A stretch of DNA of 64,000 nucleotides from Peribacillus kribbensis DSM 17871 (lineage in GTDB: Bacteria > Bacillota > Bacilli > Bacillales > DSM-1321): positions 373,956 to 437,955 of the forward strand of contig NZ_KE387237.1 in the NCBI RefSeq assembly GCF_000430765.1. Direction: 5' to 3'. A model generated the notes under the pieces. That model was given only the letters and a program-made list of their open reading frames with translations. It did no database searches and had not been told where the DNA came from. Positions 1 through 8,608 of the stretch are shown here, in pieces. The stretch's first letter is position 1; every line of letters starts with the position of its first letter. A program made the translations under genes and the position numbers.

Positions 1-40
1 GCGAATAAAAATATTCTCAAAGTTCTAGGAGGTATAAATT

Positions 41-433
41 ATGCAAAATTTAGTGATCGACACAGAATGGAATCCAGAGGATACGCCATACATTCGACAA
101 AGATTAAGGGAGTATAATATAAAGCATCTGTCTTTTAAAGTCAAGGATGAGGAAGGCAACATCCTTGGTGGAATTTCGGGAAGTACAAAAATGCACAGTC
201 TTATTATCCAATTTCTTTGGGTTGATGAAAGCATTCGAGGAAAAGGTTTTGGCAAAAAATTCATAAAAAAGGTTGAACATTACGCTGTGGAGAAGAAATG
301 CCGAATGATCAAGGTAGAGACGTTTAGTTTTCAAGCTCCTGATTTTTATATAAGCTTAGGTTACGAAGTTTATGGCAAAATAGAAGATTTCCCCGAAGGA
401 TACAATCATTACTTTTTATTTAAAAAGTTATAA
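41..433 (+). CDS. GNAT family N-acetyltransferase
   Basis: This 130-residue protein has the GNAT fold signature. The acetyl-CoA loop is seen as RGKGFGKK at about residues 67-74, and a C-terminal strand contains FYISLGYEVYGKIEDFP. Such proteins transfer an acetyl group from acetyl-CoA to an amine, but nothing here identifies the substrate. The start is supported by an AGGAGG box at 27-32. The gene stands alone and is followed by the dispersed TAACGGGTGC motif (508) and a strong terminator, the layout shared by several small genes in this AT-rich region. Family assignment is firm; function is unknown. Confidence 0.85.
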   Translation: MQNLVIDTEWNPEDTPYIRQRLREYNIKHLSFKVKDEEGNILGGISGSTKMHSLIIQFLWVDESIRGKGFGKKFIKKVEHYAVEKKCRMIKVETFSFQAPDFYISLGYEVYGKIEDFPEGYNHYFLFKKL

Positions 434-507
434 TGGAATGTTGGACCCTACAATTAGAACAGTCTTTTCTTATCATATAAAAGTATTGTGAAGGTTTATA
501 CTTAAAG

Positions 508-567
508 TAACGGGTGCTAATTTCAATAAGGATTTAAAACAAGGACCCCACATCGGGTCCTTGTTTT
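508..567 (+). terminator. TAACGGGTGC motif followed by a rho-independent terminator
   Basis: The dispersed motif TAACGGGTGC lies at 508-516. It is followed at 536-567 by a near-perfect hairpin (ACAAGGACCC, loop CACATC, GGGTCCTTGT) flanked by A and T runs. It ends the acetyltransferase transcript and may work in both directions. Confidence 0.8.
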
Positions 568-675
568 ATGGTCATTTATCAATATTTAACATAGCTAAAA
601 GATTAAGAAAGCAACGGGCAGGTTAGCTTAATTAAAATTAAGATAAAAATAGGTAATTACGGAGGTGATTAATAA

Positions 676-1108
676 TTGAAAAAGTATCCTTGTCCTTGTT
701 GTGGTTATAAGACTTTAAAGGAAAAACCTCCAGGGACGGACATTATTTGTTGAGTATGTTTTTGGCACGATGATTATGTTCAAGGAAAAGATGTAGATTA
801 TTATGGTGGTGCAAACGACTTATCATTAAGAGATAGTCAAAAAAAATTTTTGAAGTTCGGTGCAGTCGAAGAAAGATTTATAACACGCACCAGATGACGA
901 GTATGATTCTGAAATTAGTGATATTACAAGGCTTATACCGGCTGTTAAATCAGTTGATGAACTAGCACAAGGAATAAATAGGATATTTGTTAGGTGGTTT
1001 GGAGGAGATGCGATTGACGCCGAAGAATACTCGGTTGAAAGATGTTATCCTGTTGCTCTAAAGATTTGGAGAAAATTGTTTTTTAACTATGTTATTAAGC
1101 TCCCATGA
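676..1108 (+). pseudogene. Broken CPCC-type cysteine-rich protein gene
   Basis: A TTG start at 676 behind GGAGGTG (661-667) opens a reading frame with KYPCPCCGYKTL, then IIC, a TGA stop, then VCFWHDDYVQGKD and FGAVEERF. This is the pattern of the small CPCC cysteine-rich bacterial proteins, normally CPCCGY...CxVCFWEDD. The internal TGA at about 751-753 and a frameshift near 885 break it. The displaced frame continues (PDDEYDSE ... INRIFVRWFGG ... VALKIWRKL) to a stop at 1106-1108. The second part may belong to the same gene or to a fused neighbour. The protein is clearly non-functional as written, unless the first stop is a sequencing error. Confidence 0.7.
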
Positions 1109-1167
1109 AAATAAAAACTGAAAAAGGGCATACAAAAATAGACCCAGAAAAACCAGTTTTTTTAAAA
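1100..1167 (+). repeat. 68-bp dispersed repeat, copy A
   Basis: This stretch, beginning CTCCCATGAAAATAAAAACTG, recurs on the opposite strand at 12246-12312 with few differences. Both copies contain a short reading frame starting MKIKT and containing HTKIDPEK, which is cut early in each. The repeat is probably a fragment of a decayed gene or mobile unit. Its identity is not recognised. Confidence 0.75.
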
Positions 1168-1303
1168 GGTAAATAGTTAAACTATCGATTTTCCCAATAA
1201 ATATTCAGTAATGGTGGAGATATATATGTTATTAAGAGATTTAAATAACGAGTTAGAGAATTATTAAGGCAGCTTTCCGTTTTGACAGGAAAATGAAATA
1301 CAA

Positions 1304-1339
1304 AAAATAGGGCAGCAGATTCCTCTGCTGCCCTATTTT
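1304..1339 (-). terminator. Terminator of the Ig-repeat protein gene
   Basis: A perfect 16-bp stem (AAAATAGGGCAGCAGA, loop TTCC, and its complement) lies just beyond the stop at 1343. A and T runs on the two sides make it potentially bidirectional. Confidence 0.9.
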
Positions 1340-1342
1340 GTA

Positions 1343-2641
1343 TTACTTTACTGTTGTGGTCACGGTTCTGGAATTACCCGCTTTATCTTTTGCGATGACT
1401 GTAAGTTTAACATTTTTCTTTTGACTCTTCATTTTGACTATGTAATTACCCTTACTATCTGCTGCTGCTTTTCCAAGTGATTTTGTACCCACTTTGACTT
1501 CAACACTTGCATTAGCTTCCGTTTTCCCGGTTACAGATGTACTTTTCGTTGTAACCTTGTTTACGGTAAGGATTCTTGGAGGCGTTTTGTCCTTCACGAT
1601 TTGACTGGACAATTTACTTTGATTGTTCGCTTTATCTACTGCACACACATAGAGTGTGACTCCAGCTTTTTGCACCGGAATCTTTACGGAAAACTTCCCA
1701 TTCGACTCTGTCTTCCCAGCCGCTATCCATTTTGTACCCATTTTGACTTTTACCTGAGAATTGGCTTCCGCTGTACCTGTCACTACTGTATCATTGTCAT
1801 CGACTGGATATACTTTCGGAGCTGCAGGAGGGGTTTTATCTTTAACCATTGAACTCGTAAACTTGCTTTGGTTGTTGGCTGCATCTACCGCACATACCTG
1901 AATTGAAACACCGGCTTTTTGGACTGGGATTTTTACAGAGTACTTCCCATTAGAAGCAACCTTTCCACTCGCAATCCACTTAGATCCCACTTTAATCTTG
2001 ATTTGGGAATTTGCTTCTGCTGTACCTGTAACGATCGAATCATTGTCATCGACTGGGTTTACTTTTGGGGCTGCAGGTGGAGTTGTATCTAAATTCAATT
2101 CATCCGCCGTGAACAGCTTCATCACATACGCATCACCCAGACCTATATTGTTCATGTCAGCAGCCGCCATATAGTAGGTCCCTGCCTTAATGGTATAGGC
2201 GAATGCCAGTAGCCCGTCTTCGTTTTGATCATAGGCTTCCGGTTGAATGATTTGTTCGTTTATATCAAATAGACCCATGCCTAATTCTGATAAAGAAGAT
2301 GGATCCACCATACCTCCTGCGAGGACTACAAAGCCGTCTTTTGGAACCACAATTTGAAACACATCCACATCATTGTATTCTAATGTACCAGAGACATACG
2401 CCTTTATGTCGTGGCTATTAGCATCCAAAAAACTATCGTTTGGTTCAGCTTCATATAATACCTCATCCAATGCTTTGAATTGTCTCACCGAGCTTCTTTT
2501 GAAGGTGAATTCTTTTTTTACCTGGTTCATTTCCCGCTGAATTTCTTGTTTGTCCGGAATATTGGTGGTTGCTGCTCCTGCATTTCCTTGTGCACAAAAT
2601 ACTAACGATGTAGCTAATATGGCCCCAAATAACTTTTTCAT
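1343..2641 (-). CDS. Secreted protein with three bacterial Ig-like repeats
   Basis: The 432-residue product opens with a typical signal peptide (MKKLFGAILATSLVFC ... AGAA). Residues about 60-185 form a domain seen in secreted pre-peptidase-like proteins (EAEPNDSFLDANSHDI ... AGTYYMAA). Three Ig-like repeats of about 80 residues follow, each with VTGTAEANS or VTGKTEANA and ending DKANNQSK or DKAGNS, linked by KDKTPP. Repeats of this kind are usual in cell-surface and extracellular adhesion or matrix proteins. No sortase signal or enzyme domain is visible, so it is probably released or loosely wall-bound. The gene stands alone on the minus strand. Confidence 0.8.
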   Translation of the reverse strand: MKKLFGAILATSLVFCAQGNAGAATTNIPDKQEIQREMNQVKKEFTFKRSSVRQFKALDEVLYEAEPNDSFLDANSHDIKAYVSGTLEYNDVDVFQIVVPKDGFVVLAGGMVDPSSLSELGMGLFDINEQIIQPEAYDQNEDGLLAFAYTIKAGTYYMAAADMNNIGLGDAYVMKLFTADELNLDTTPPAAPKVNPVDDNDSIVTGTAEANSQIKIKVGSKWIASGKVASNGKYSVKIPVQKAGVSIQVCAVDAANNQSKFTSSMVKDKTPPAAPKVYPVDDNDTVVTGTAEANSQVKVKMGTKWIAAGKTESNGKFSVKIPVQKAGVTLYVCAVDKANNQSKLSSQIVKDKTPPRILTVNKVTTKSTSVTGKTEANASVEVKVGTKSLGKAAADSKGNYIVKMKSQKKNVKLTVIAKDKAGNSRTVTTTVK

Positions 2642-2867
2642 GTCTTCCCCCTTAGGTTTAATATCCTAATTTTAGCACCTAAATAGGACGAATATCTTAG
2701 GAACAAAAACCAAAATACCGACATGCTTCGATATTCTGTTCAATAGTTTCATATAACTAAATCAAGGGTTTTATATGATGATTAGTATTTTTAGATTTCC
2801 ACCCATATGTAAACTGTTCTCATTCTAATTAGTAATTTTGAACTGATACGGTCCAGTATGGGAAAGC

Positions 2868-3100
2868 AAATGGTGCATCAACCAGAATTAGGATTAATCT
2901 ACAATGAGTGCTTCCCGCGAGGGGAGCGACAGTCGGTGGTGCACCGTGGTCGTTGGAGTCAGACTAACGGATGGGCTCTATGGCACCATAGTTGATCGAC
3001 CTTCCTCAGCCAGCCTAGGAACAGTATGGACAGTGTAGGGACATTTTCATTCTCTGTGGTGAATCGCTGTTTTTGCGATTCATGGGTGGCTAACGGGGCA
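2868..3100 (+). repeat. About 230-bp structured non-coding repeat, copy A
   Basis: This block recurs on the minus strand at 11935-12166 at roughly 80-85% identity by eye and holds no intact reading frame. It contains three stem-loops: GCTTCCC/GGGGAGC with a GCGA loop (2910-2927), CGGTG/CACCG (2934-2946), and GAATCGC/GCGATTC (3061-3081). The first stem keeps pairing in copy B despite base changes. It ends at GGCTAACGGGGC, a degenerate form of the dispersed TAACGGGTGC motif. Confidence 0.7.
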
Positions 3101-3170
3101 GTTTTGTTGAAGAAGGATATTCCATTGCGGAATAGAATATAAATAAAATGTTTATTAAGGGGGGATATAG

Positions 3171-3704
3171 TTGTCAATTTTAAAAGAAATGGGAAATTAC
3201 GTTATTCGTACGGGAAAAATAGAAGATGCTGAAGTAACTTTAGACATACAAAAATCGGTAGTTTGCGAAAGGGAATATCTTATTGCTTATCCAGAAGAGT
3301 TTAATAAAACTCCATCACAACAGAGAGAATGGATACAGAGCATATTAGAAAATGAAAATGAAACTATTATTGTTGCAGAAAAAGATGGTGAAGTTATAGG
3401 GTGGATTGTATTTGAAAGTACCCAAAACAGGAAAAGATTGTCGCATACAGGTTCTTTTGGAATGTTAATCAGAAACAATTACAGAGGAATGGGAATTGGG
3501 AAAATGCTGCTCCAAGTTTTATTAGAATGGGCAGAAAACAATCCTTTAATTGAAAAAGTAAGTTTAGCAGTCTTTTCAACAAATCATAGAGCAATTTCTT
3601 TGTATAAAAAAATGGGGTTTATTGAAGAGGGGCGTAAAATTAACGAATTTAAATTTGATGATAATGAATATGTGGATGATATTCTTATGTATAAATTGGT
3701 TTAG
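3171..3704 (+). CDS. GNAT family N-acetyltransferase (RimI/RimL-like)
   Basis: The product has 177 residues and the GNAT acetyl-CoA loop NYRGMGIGKMLL at about residues 103-114. The region IEKVSLAVFSTNHRAISLYKKMGF, with the second part typical of ribosomal-protein-type acetyltransferases, follows. A TTG start at 3171 is preceded by an AAGGGGGG box about nine bases upstream; the frame offers no better start. The gene stands alone and is followed by the dispersed motif and hairpin at 3785-3834. The substrate is unknown. Confidence 0.85.
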   Translation: MSILKEMGNYVIRTGKIEDAEVTLDIQKSVVCEREYLIAYPEEFNKTPSQQREWIQSILENENETIIVAEKDGEVIGWIVFESTQNRKRLSHTGSFGMLIRNNYRGMGIGKMLLQVLLEWAENNPLIEKVSLAVFSTNHRAISLYKKMGFIEEGRKINEFKFDDNEYVDDILMYKLV

Positions 3705-3784
3705 TCGTATAATGACACCAAAGAAAATAGGAAAAAATATAGTAAATTGTTCTCAAAGTGCAAGATTGTGAAGAAATGTACTCA

Positions 3785-3834
3785 AACTAACGGGTGCGTT
3801 GAAGAACGGAAGGCTGCTTCGGCAGCCTTTTATT
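3785..3834 (+). repeat. TAACGGGTGC motif plus GGCTGC-TTCG-GCAGCC terminator
   Basis: AACTAACGGGTGCGTTGAAG (3786-3805) is followed by the hairpin AGGCTGC-TTCG-GCAGCCT (3811-3828) and a T-rich run. The same two-part module recurs near 11891-11940 and, in altered form, at several other places in the window, each time downstream of a small gene. Confidence 0.8.
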
Positions 3835-3980
3835 GTTGTTTAACTAAAGGGGTAGTTTAGTTGAATAACTGTTGCATAATTCAGTATGAAATCCTTACTT
3901 ATTTGCAGGAAGTAAGGGTTTTTTGTTGAATAAGTAAAATTACAATATTATGGAAGTTTATGCGAATAGGAGAAGTTAAT

Positions 3981-4422
3981 ATGTCTATTATAATGGTTAA
4001 AAAAGAATTTAAGTTTGTTGGGTTAAAAGGTAGTGGGGAGTTTGTTAACTTTGGTAATGAAGTACCCTTGCTTGCATAGCAACTATTAAGTCGCTCAGAC
4101 GAATCCTAAATCCGACAGAAACAGAAATTGCATTATTTGAGCCTAAAAAGGCTGAGGATCATAGGGTAGGTCATTATTATGTAGGATTAATTTTGAATAA
4201 AAAATTAAATGAAGTACCAACAGGAATGGAATATATTGAAACAAAAAAAGTTATATAGCTACAAGAGGAAATATGTCTAATTTGAGAGAACTTCATTTGA
4301 ATTTATTGAATTGGGCAGAAGAACAAGGTTCTAAAAGAGATCTCGATTCTTATATTGTCGAGACATATCACCCTATGGGAGGAGATGAAGAAGTACAGAT
4401 TTACTTACCAAATCAAGCTTAA
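3981..4422 (+). pseudogene. Broken GyrI-like/AraC effector-binding domain gene
   Basis: Conceptual translation from ATG 3981 gives MSIIMVKKEFKFVGLKGSGE ..., then an in-frame TAG near 4078. After frame changes it continues with EPKKAEDHRVGHYYVGL, VPTGMEYIETKK, LNLLNWAEEQGSKR and YHPMGGDEEVQIYLPNQA, ending at 4420-4422. This is the pattern of GyrI-like small-molecule-binding proteins (SbmC/AraC effector-binding fold). At least two disruptions make it a pseudogene. An intact member of the same broad family follows at 4591. Confidence 0.65.
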
Positions 4423-4444
4423 AATTATCACTCAAAATCCTTAT

Positions 4445-4500
4445 CAACAACAGGGTGCGTTAGAAAAAAAAGGAGGGCTACTACAGTACCCTTTTTGTTG
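4445..4500 (+). repeat. AACAGGGTGCGTTAG motif plus terminator hairpin
   Basis: CAACAACAGGGTGCGTTAG lies 23 bases after the GyrI-like pseudogene stop. It is followed by a hairpin (AGGG-C-TAC, loop TACA, GTACCCT) and TTTTTGTTGTTTTACT. The trailing TTGTTGTTTTACT is also present after the hairpins at 3811 and 15698 (minus strand). Confidence 0.65.
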
Positions 4501-4590
4501 TTTTACTATTTTTACTATTAAGCAGTTTAGTTGAAAAAGAAGGAATCTAAATGTTTTTGTATAAACTGTCAGCTATAAGGAGGGAGTAAA

Positions 4591-5070
4591 ATGTCAGAAA
4601 CAACATTACTGTCTAAGACTATTGTAGAACTTGATGAACTAAAGTTAGTAGGTTTTCGAGTTTTGTGTTCTGATGACCAATATATAATTGAAATACCTAA
4701 AGCATCATTGCGTTTGAGTGAGCATATTAGTGAAATTAAACAGGTTGTCAATCCATCACAACATTATGGTGCATTTGTTGTTGAAGTTGAAACTGCCGAG
4801 AAAGATGGTTATTGGGTTTGTGTTGAAGTAAAAGAGTTTGAGGATATTCCATCTGGTATGATAACACTTACAGTCCCTTCTCAATGCTATGCTGTAACAA
4901 GACATAAAGGTGCAAATTATAAAATAATGAACTCATATAATGATTTACATAAATGGATTGAAGATAACAACTATTCAAGACTAAAAGATAAATGGCATTT
5001 AGAAAGGTATTATAGTTGGAATGATACAGAAAATGTAGATATAGAGCTTTTTGATACCATAAATAAATAA
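4591..5070 (+). CDS. GyrI-like effector-binding domain protein
   Basis: This 159-residue protein resembles stand-alone GyrI-like/AraC effector-binding proteins. Two related half-repeats bind small hydrophobic molecules; typical segments here are YGAFVVEVETAEKDGYWVCVEV, with the first part of that diagnostic, and IPSGMITLTVPSQCYAVTRHKG. No DNA-binding domain is present, so it is a sensor or binding domain alone. An AAGGAGGGAG box at 4577-4586 supports the ATG start. The dispersed motif begins eight bases after the stop (5078). The ligand is unknown. Confidence 0.7.
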   Translation: MSETTLLSKTIVELDELKLVGFRVLCSDDQYIIEIPKASLRLSEHISEIKQVVNPSQHYGAFVVEVETAEKDGYWVCVEVKEFEDIPSGMITLTVPSQCYAVTRHKGANYKIMNSYNDLHKWIEDNNYSRLKDKWHLERYYSWNDTENVDIELFDTINK

Positions 5071-5639
5071 CCTTACTCAACTAAGGGTGCATTAAAATAC
5101 GGAATTTCAAACTTATTGCCGAATATGTATTTATAACCAATTAGTGGAGAGGTTTTATGTGGCTCTTATTTGGTTTTTGGTTTTTATCTTGAATGTCTAT
5201 CAGGGTATACAAAAAACTCCAGAAAACCTGATAGTTAAACAAGAGTGAAATCATAGTGGACTAAAACCTTTGAAACCAACTCCATATATTGGGATTGCAG
5301 ATTATATGGGTAGTGTCTACTCCCAGTAAATTCTAATTTAAAGTTTGAATTGGGTTGGGAGGAAAAAGGAATGAAGCATCATAGTGAAACTGTTTTCAGA
5401 ATAACACCTCAATAATTCTTGGACAATAATTCTTAAATAATTCACCAATACTTGGCTTTTTGTTCAACAACGGGTGTGTTAGTTGCAGCAGATTATCTGA
5501 GGTAGTCTCATATTAAAACATCAGAAAAGTACGGACATAAAGGACAAACATGAATAAACAGCTAAATTAAGAGTCGCAATGGCAAGCTTATTTTGTGCAT
5601 CAGGAGTTATAAAAACACCCGTATGCTACTAAGACAGGT
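5071..5639 (+). other. Decayed intergenic DNA with two TAACGGGTGC motifs
   Basis: No intact gene is visible. Motif copies lie at 5078-5094 (CAACTAAGGGTGCATTA) and 5463-5481 (TTCAACAACGGGTGTGTTA). Between them a reading frame opening MWLLFGFWFL at 5157 is cut after twelve codons and looks like the start of a decayed membrane protein. This fits the remains of another single-gene unit bounded by motifs. Confidence 0.5.
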
Positions 5640-5801
5640 TTAAACTTCAACGTTATAGATCGGCAAATCAATAACTTCGCCCAATAATTTTATTTGTTCA
5701 ATAATGTCCCGTTTAACATCCTCATTATTACACCTTGTATATTCTGAGAACAGATAGCCAAGTTCATTTAAAAATATAAAATACTCCTGATGATCTTTCA
5801 T
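5640..5801 (-). CDS. Small hypothetical protein (53 aa)
   Basis: A short minus-strand frame encodes MKDHQEYFIFLNELGYLF ... EQIKLLGEVIDLPIYNVEV. It is acidic, has no membrane segment, and its composition looks protein-like. There is no strong ribosome binding site, and it runs against the direction of the surrounding motif-bounded units. It may be a remnant of an immunity-type or hypothetical gene. I do not recognise it. Confidence 0.35.
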   Translation of the reverse strand: MKDHQEYFIFLNELGYLFSEYTRCNNEDVKRDIIEQIKLLGEVIDLPIYNVEV

Positions 5802-5916
5802 ACCATTCCACGCTCTCTAAGCAAAAATTTAATACATTATACCCATTACACATTAAATAAAACAGGGAAAAATTAACCAGTAAGTATTGAACACAAGGGG
5901 TTCTTACTACTTTCTT

Positions 5917-5985
5917 AACCTAACGGGTGCGTTCGTATTATTATAGTTCATCCAGAACTTTCTAGTTGAACTTTTTTTATTTCAA
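5917..5985 (+). repeat. ACCTAACGGGTGCGTTCG motif plus terminator-like hairpin
   Basis: The motif at 5917-5934 is followed by AGTTCA ... TGAACT and a run of seven T. It closes the left cluster of motif-bounded units. No intact gene lies directly upstream on the plus strand. Confidence 0.55.
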
Positions 5986-5994
5986 TTTAAGCTA

Positions 5995-6319
5995 TCAGTA
6001 GCCAGGGTAGAACGTACGGGGGCGTGGGACATAGATCTCGTCAGCTAAACTGTTCACCCCCTACTTGTAGAAATATGTTTGAGGCTGGTTGTGACTTAGA
6101 TCTCGTATAACAAGCGAAGCTATAATACTACTTGGAGGAAAAAGGGGTTACTGGTAAATATGCAAAGAGGAGGAGAAAGAATGAACCCAGTTGTGGGTAT
6201 AGATATTGCTAAAGGAGAAAGTGAAGTTTAGGCTTTTTTAGATAAAGGAAAGCCCTATGGAAAGAATTTTTCAATTAAGCATACTCATGAAGAATTAGAT
6301 AGGTTTGTCAAAGGATGAG
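5995..6319 (+). mobile_element. IS110-family left-end fragment with truncated transposase
   Basis: From ATG 6181, behind AGAGGAGGAG, the frame reads MNPVVGIDIAKGESEV, a TAG stop at 6228-6230, then AFLDKGKPYGKNFSIKHTHEELDRF and a TGA at about 6316. GIDIAK is the first DEDD-type catalytic block of IS110-family transposases; the rest of the gene is missing. The roughly 185 bases upstream (5995-6180) match the position where IS110 elements carry a long non-coding leader, which in active family members encodes the bridge RNA. This copy is dead. Confidence 0.65.
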
Positions 6320-6359
6320 AAAATCATTTGTTGCGTGATATTGTTGATGGTGATGTAAG

Positions 6360-6392
6360 AAACCACAGGTATAATCCCTGTGGGTTTTTTGC
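6360..6392 (+). terminator. Rho-independent terminator
   Basis: ACCACAGG, a TATAAT loop, CCTGTGGG and TTTTTT form a terminator just before the 6497 gene. No intact upstream gene uses it; it follows the IS110 remnant. Confidence 0.65.
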
Positions 6393-6496
6393 ATTGTTTA
6401 AACATCCATATCGTTTAGAAAAAACTAAAAGGATTATTTACTTTTTTCACTAACCTATTGTTAAATGCTCAAGTCAATTATAAAGGAGGGCCTTTG

Positions 6497-6733
6497 TTGG
6501 AAGAGGTTTACGTTTTGAAGGAGATAAATATTTTAGATTCTGGTGAAAAAGAGTTTTTTGTAGATGTGTATCACAGTTTACTCGCAGCAGAGAATGACCT
6601 TGAAATGCAAATTCTTGAAAGGATTTCAGACTATCAAGCAAGAATAGAGTGGCGTGATGGAAATGAAGTGAAACTTGTCGACCAGGAGAAAAATATTTAC
6701 TTGTTTGACATTCAATACAAAGTAATTAGATAA
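6497..6733 (+). CDS. Hypothetical protein (78 aa)
   Basis: The frame is open from 6458, but AAAGGAGGG at 6482-6490 places the start at TTG 6497 (or 6494). The product, beginning MEEVYVLKEINILDSGEKEF, is acidic, predicted soluble, and ends DIQYKVIR. The alternation of strand-like segments suggests a small beta-rich fold. No family is recognised. The strong ribosome binding site argues for a real gene. Confidence 0.5.
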   Translation: MEEVYVLKEINILDSGEKEFFVDVYHSLLAAENDLEMQILERISDYQARIEWRDGNEVKLVDQEKNIYLFDIQYKVIR

Positions 6734-7079
6734 ATAATTGTAATCACTTGAAGTCGGGTGACCGCATGTTCCCTGGTAGGGGTATTATACGACTTCCGGC
6801 ACCAAGGTAGCAAAAGAATCTGGCTTAGTAGACCCAAATTACGGCAATAAATAAACTTATTTTTATGGGGTAAAAATGACAGATCTAGTTGGAAATTTTG
6901 AAGGAGTTAAGGTATTTCCTGTTTGGCACACATCTATTGTAGGCATATTCATTTTAGGTTTTGAATTCGGCATCTCCAGTTAATAAGAACTAAGAATTTA
7001 ATCTTTGTGTATTTTATTAACAAATATGATAGAATTTAACTATTAATTTAATTTTTAATTTAAACTAAGGAGAATGTCT
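6734..7079. other. Non-coding stretch with a hairpin and a metallo-hydrolase gene scrap
   Basis: No intact gene is seen. GAAGTCG (6751) and CGACTTC (6789) can close a hairpin of about 45 bases. At 6961-6992 a roughly 30-base stretch (TTTGAATTCGGCATCTCC then GTTAATAAGAACT) repeats 8305-8336 in the same orientation. That segment is internal to the metallo-hydrolase gene, so it is a transposed or gene-conversion scrap. Confidence 0.5.
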
Positions 7080-7265
7080 ATGAGATTGTGCTGCGGGTTT
7101 TGTCATGTTGAATTGGAGGATGATGACGTTGTAGTTTTGGATGAATTCAACTTTGTACGGCATGAAGAGTGTTTTGATTTACCCAATCATTTAATTAAAG
7201 GAATAGATACACTTGATAATATTAGGAGCCGGTTTGGCCTGTTTGAAAAGGAATATCTTCATTGA
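7080..7265 (+). CDS. Small Cys/His protein, copy 1 (61 aa)
   Basis: The product starts MRLCCGFCHVELEDDDV. Cys5, Cys8, His28 and Cys31 (CGFC ... HEEC) are spaced as in a small zinc finger. Although ATG 7074 is in frame, AAGGAG at about 7066-7071 favours ATG 7080. A second copy lies at 27950-28135; the two differ mostly at third codon positions, which supports real coding under selection. The function is not recognised. Confidence 0.7.
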   Translation: MRLCCGFCHVELEDDDVVVLDEFNFVRHEECFDLPNHLIKGIDTLDNIRSRFGLFEKEYLH

Positions 7266-7392
7266 ATTCATTTTTTCTCAAATAGAAAAACGCACAAAAA
7301 TAAATAATATGCCAGCCAGCACGTATTGAACTCCAATTTAAAGGCATTAATTTGGTTTATTAGCTAAACTGATTTGAAAGTACAAATGGCTG

Positions 7393-7629
7393 TTATAATT
7401 TACGTACTAATTCTGTTATGTCATTCTCACCGTCATAAATAACTTTAACAAGTTCAGCATCATAAAAATACCCAGATTTCCTCCTCAATAATTTAATCCA
7501 CGTAAAAGCTGCTAAAGCCGCTTCCTTATCAGGATTTTCATTGAATTTTCTTTTATGTATAGGAAACGGTCCTCTTTGCAATGAGATTGATCCATTCACC
7601 CTTAAAGTAACTTCAATATTAATTGTCAT
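7393..7629 (-). CDS. Hypothetical protein (78 aa)
   Basis: The product begins MTINIEVTLRVNGSISLQRG and contains a basic middle (HKRKF, KLLRRKSGYFYDAELVK), ending ENDITELVRKL. It is predicted soluble. AGGATG about eight bases upstream could serve as ribosome binding site. It lies alone on the minus strand between two other small genes. No family is recognised. Confidence 0.5.
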   Translation of the reverse strand: MTINIEVTLRVNGSISLQRGPFPIHKRKFNENPDKEAALAAFTWIKLLRRKSGYFYDAELVKVIYDGENDITELVRKL

Positions 7630-7756
7630 TAAACATCATCCTAAAATCATAATTAATATCTCATCATTATAACATTATACGAAAGTATGTTCTTATTTAT
7701 AAAGTTTTTTACTAAGAAAACCGGGGTTATTTAGATTTAAATACATAAGGCATAAA

Positions 7757-7784
7757 GAAACCCCTTCCTCCTGAAGGGGTTAAA
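7757..7784 (-). terminator. Terminator of the metallo-hydrolase/DUF3006 operon
   Basis: AACCCCTTC and GAAGGGGTT form a nine-base stem about 20 bases beyond the DUF3006 stop at 7801, with T runs in the minus direction. Confidence 0.8.
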
Positions 7785-7800
7785 AAGTATATGATAAAAG

Positions 7801-8025
7801 TTAATCTTCCCAAACATCGGCCATAAGATCGTCAATCTCTTTTCTCAGTTGCATTGTTTCTTCTTTAAGAACTTTTACGTTCTCACCTGTTATTTCAACT
7901 ACATCACCAACTGCAGCTTCATCAGGGAACATATCCTTAGGGAAATCGAATGTTTCCCCGCTGATCTCAACCACAACAATATCACCCTCAAATCGGTCAA
8001 TGACTCCCTTACGCTTTTTACTCAT
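7801..8025 (-). CDS. DUF3006 family protein
   Basis: The 74-residue product (MSKKRKGVIDRFEGDIVVVE ... EEIDDLMADVWED-type acidic tail) matches DUF3006, a small beta-barrel-like family. In Bacillaceae it is commonly encoded right after a ComEC-like metallo-hydrolase. Here it starts one base after the end of the split metallo-hydrolase frame (8027), so the two were one operon. Because the Tn554-family insertion separates it from the operon promoter, it may now be poorly expressed. Its biochemical role is unknown. Confidence 0.8.
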   Translation of the reverse strand: MSKKRKGVIDRFEGDIVVVEISGETFDFPKDMFPDEAAVGDVVEITGENVKVLKEETMQLRKEIDDLMADVWED

Positions 8026-8026
8026 A

Positions 8027-8608
8027 TTATTTCACCGTCTTTACTGTAATTGTCTTGCCATTCGAGGTAAAAATAATATTTCCGCTTTTATCCGTTCTAT
8101 AAATTTTAGTCTTAACAGCATTCAGCCTTTTGATGGTTTCCGCTGTTGGGTGCCCATATGAATTTTTGCCTACACTGATAGCCGTGTAAGTAGGCCTGGC
8201 AATGCTTAAAAACTTGGCACTGGTTGAAGTATTTGCTCCATGATGTCCAACTTTTAACACATCTACTTTGGATATTAACTTTTTAGCCATCATGTCATTT
8301 TCCGATTTGAATTCGGCATCTCCTGTTAATAAGAACTTTTTAGCTCCATGCTTAACCATTAGTACGCCACTCCAGTCGTTTAAATCAGACTGTGCGTATG
8401 TTTTTACAGGAGCAATAAATTTTATTTCTGTATTCTTATCTTTATCAGGAATAATGACACCGTTTTGTGCCGTTTTTATGGTCAGCTTTTTACTCTTAAC
8501 TGCAGTAAGAAAGTTTTTAAATGCTTGTGTGGTATGAGACACCTTTGGTGCATAAACAGATTTAACATTAAATGCTTTAATTACCTCATCTAAACCACCA
8601 ATATGATC
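8027..8608 (-). pseudogene. 3' half of a split exported metallo-beta-lactamase-fold hydrolase
   Basis: Reading from the junction at 8608, the frame gives DHIGGLDEVIKAFNVKSVY, then SHTTQAF, LLTGDAEFKSENDM, VLKVGHHGANTSTSAKFL and GHPTAETIKRL. These are the C-terminal metal-binding and core motifs of ComEC/Rec2-type hydrolases. The matching 5' half, ending THPDADH, is at 19395-19673 on the same strand. Joining them through the shared ATGATCAG restores THPDADHIGG in frame. The gene was broken by the Tn554-family insertion and each half alone lacks a complete active site. Confidence 0.9.

Noticed and set aside
6751..6830. Riboswitch or T-box in the hairpin region
   Set aside because: It has no T-box sequence or known aptamer motif, and no gene follows at a suitable distance.
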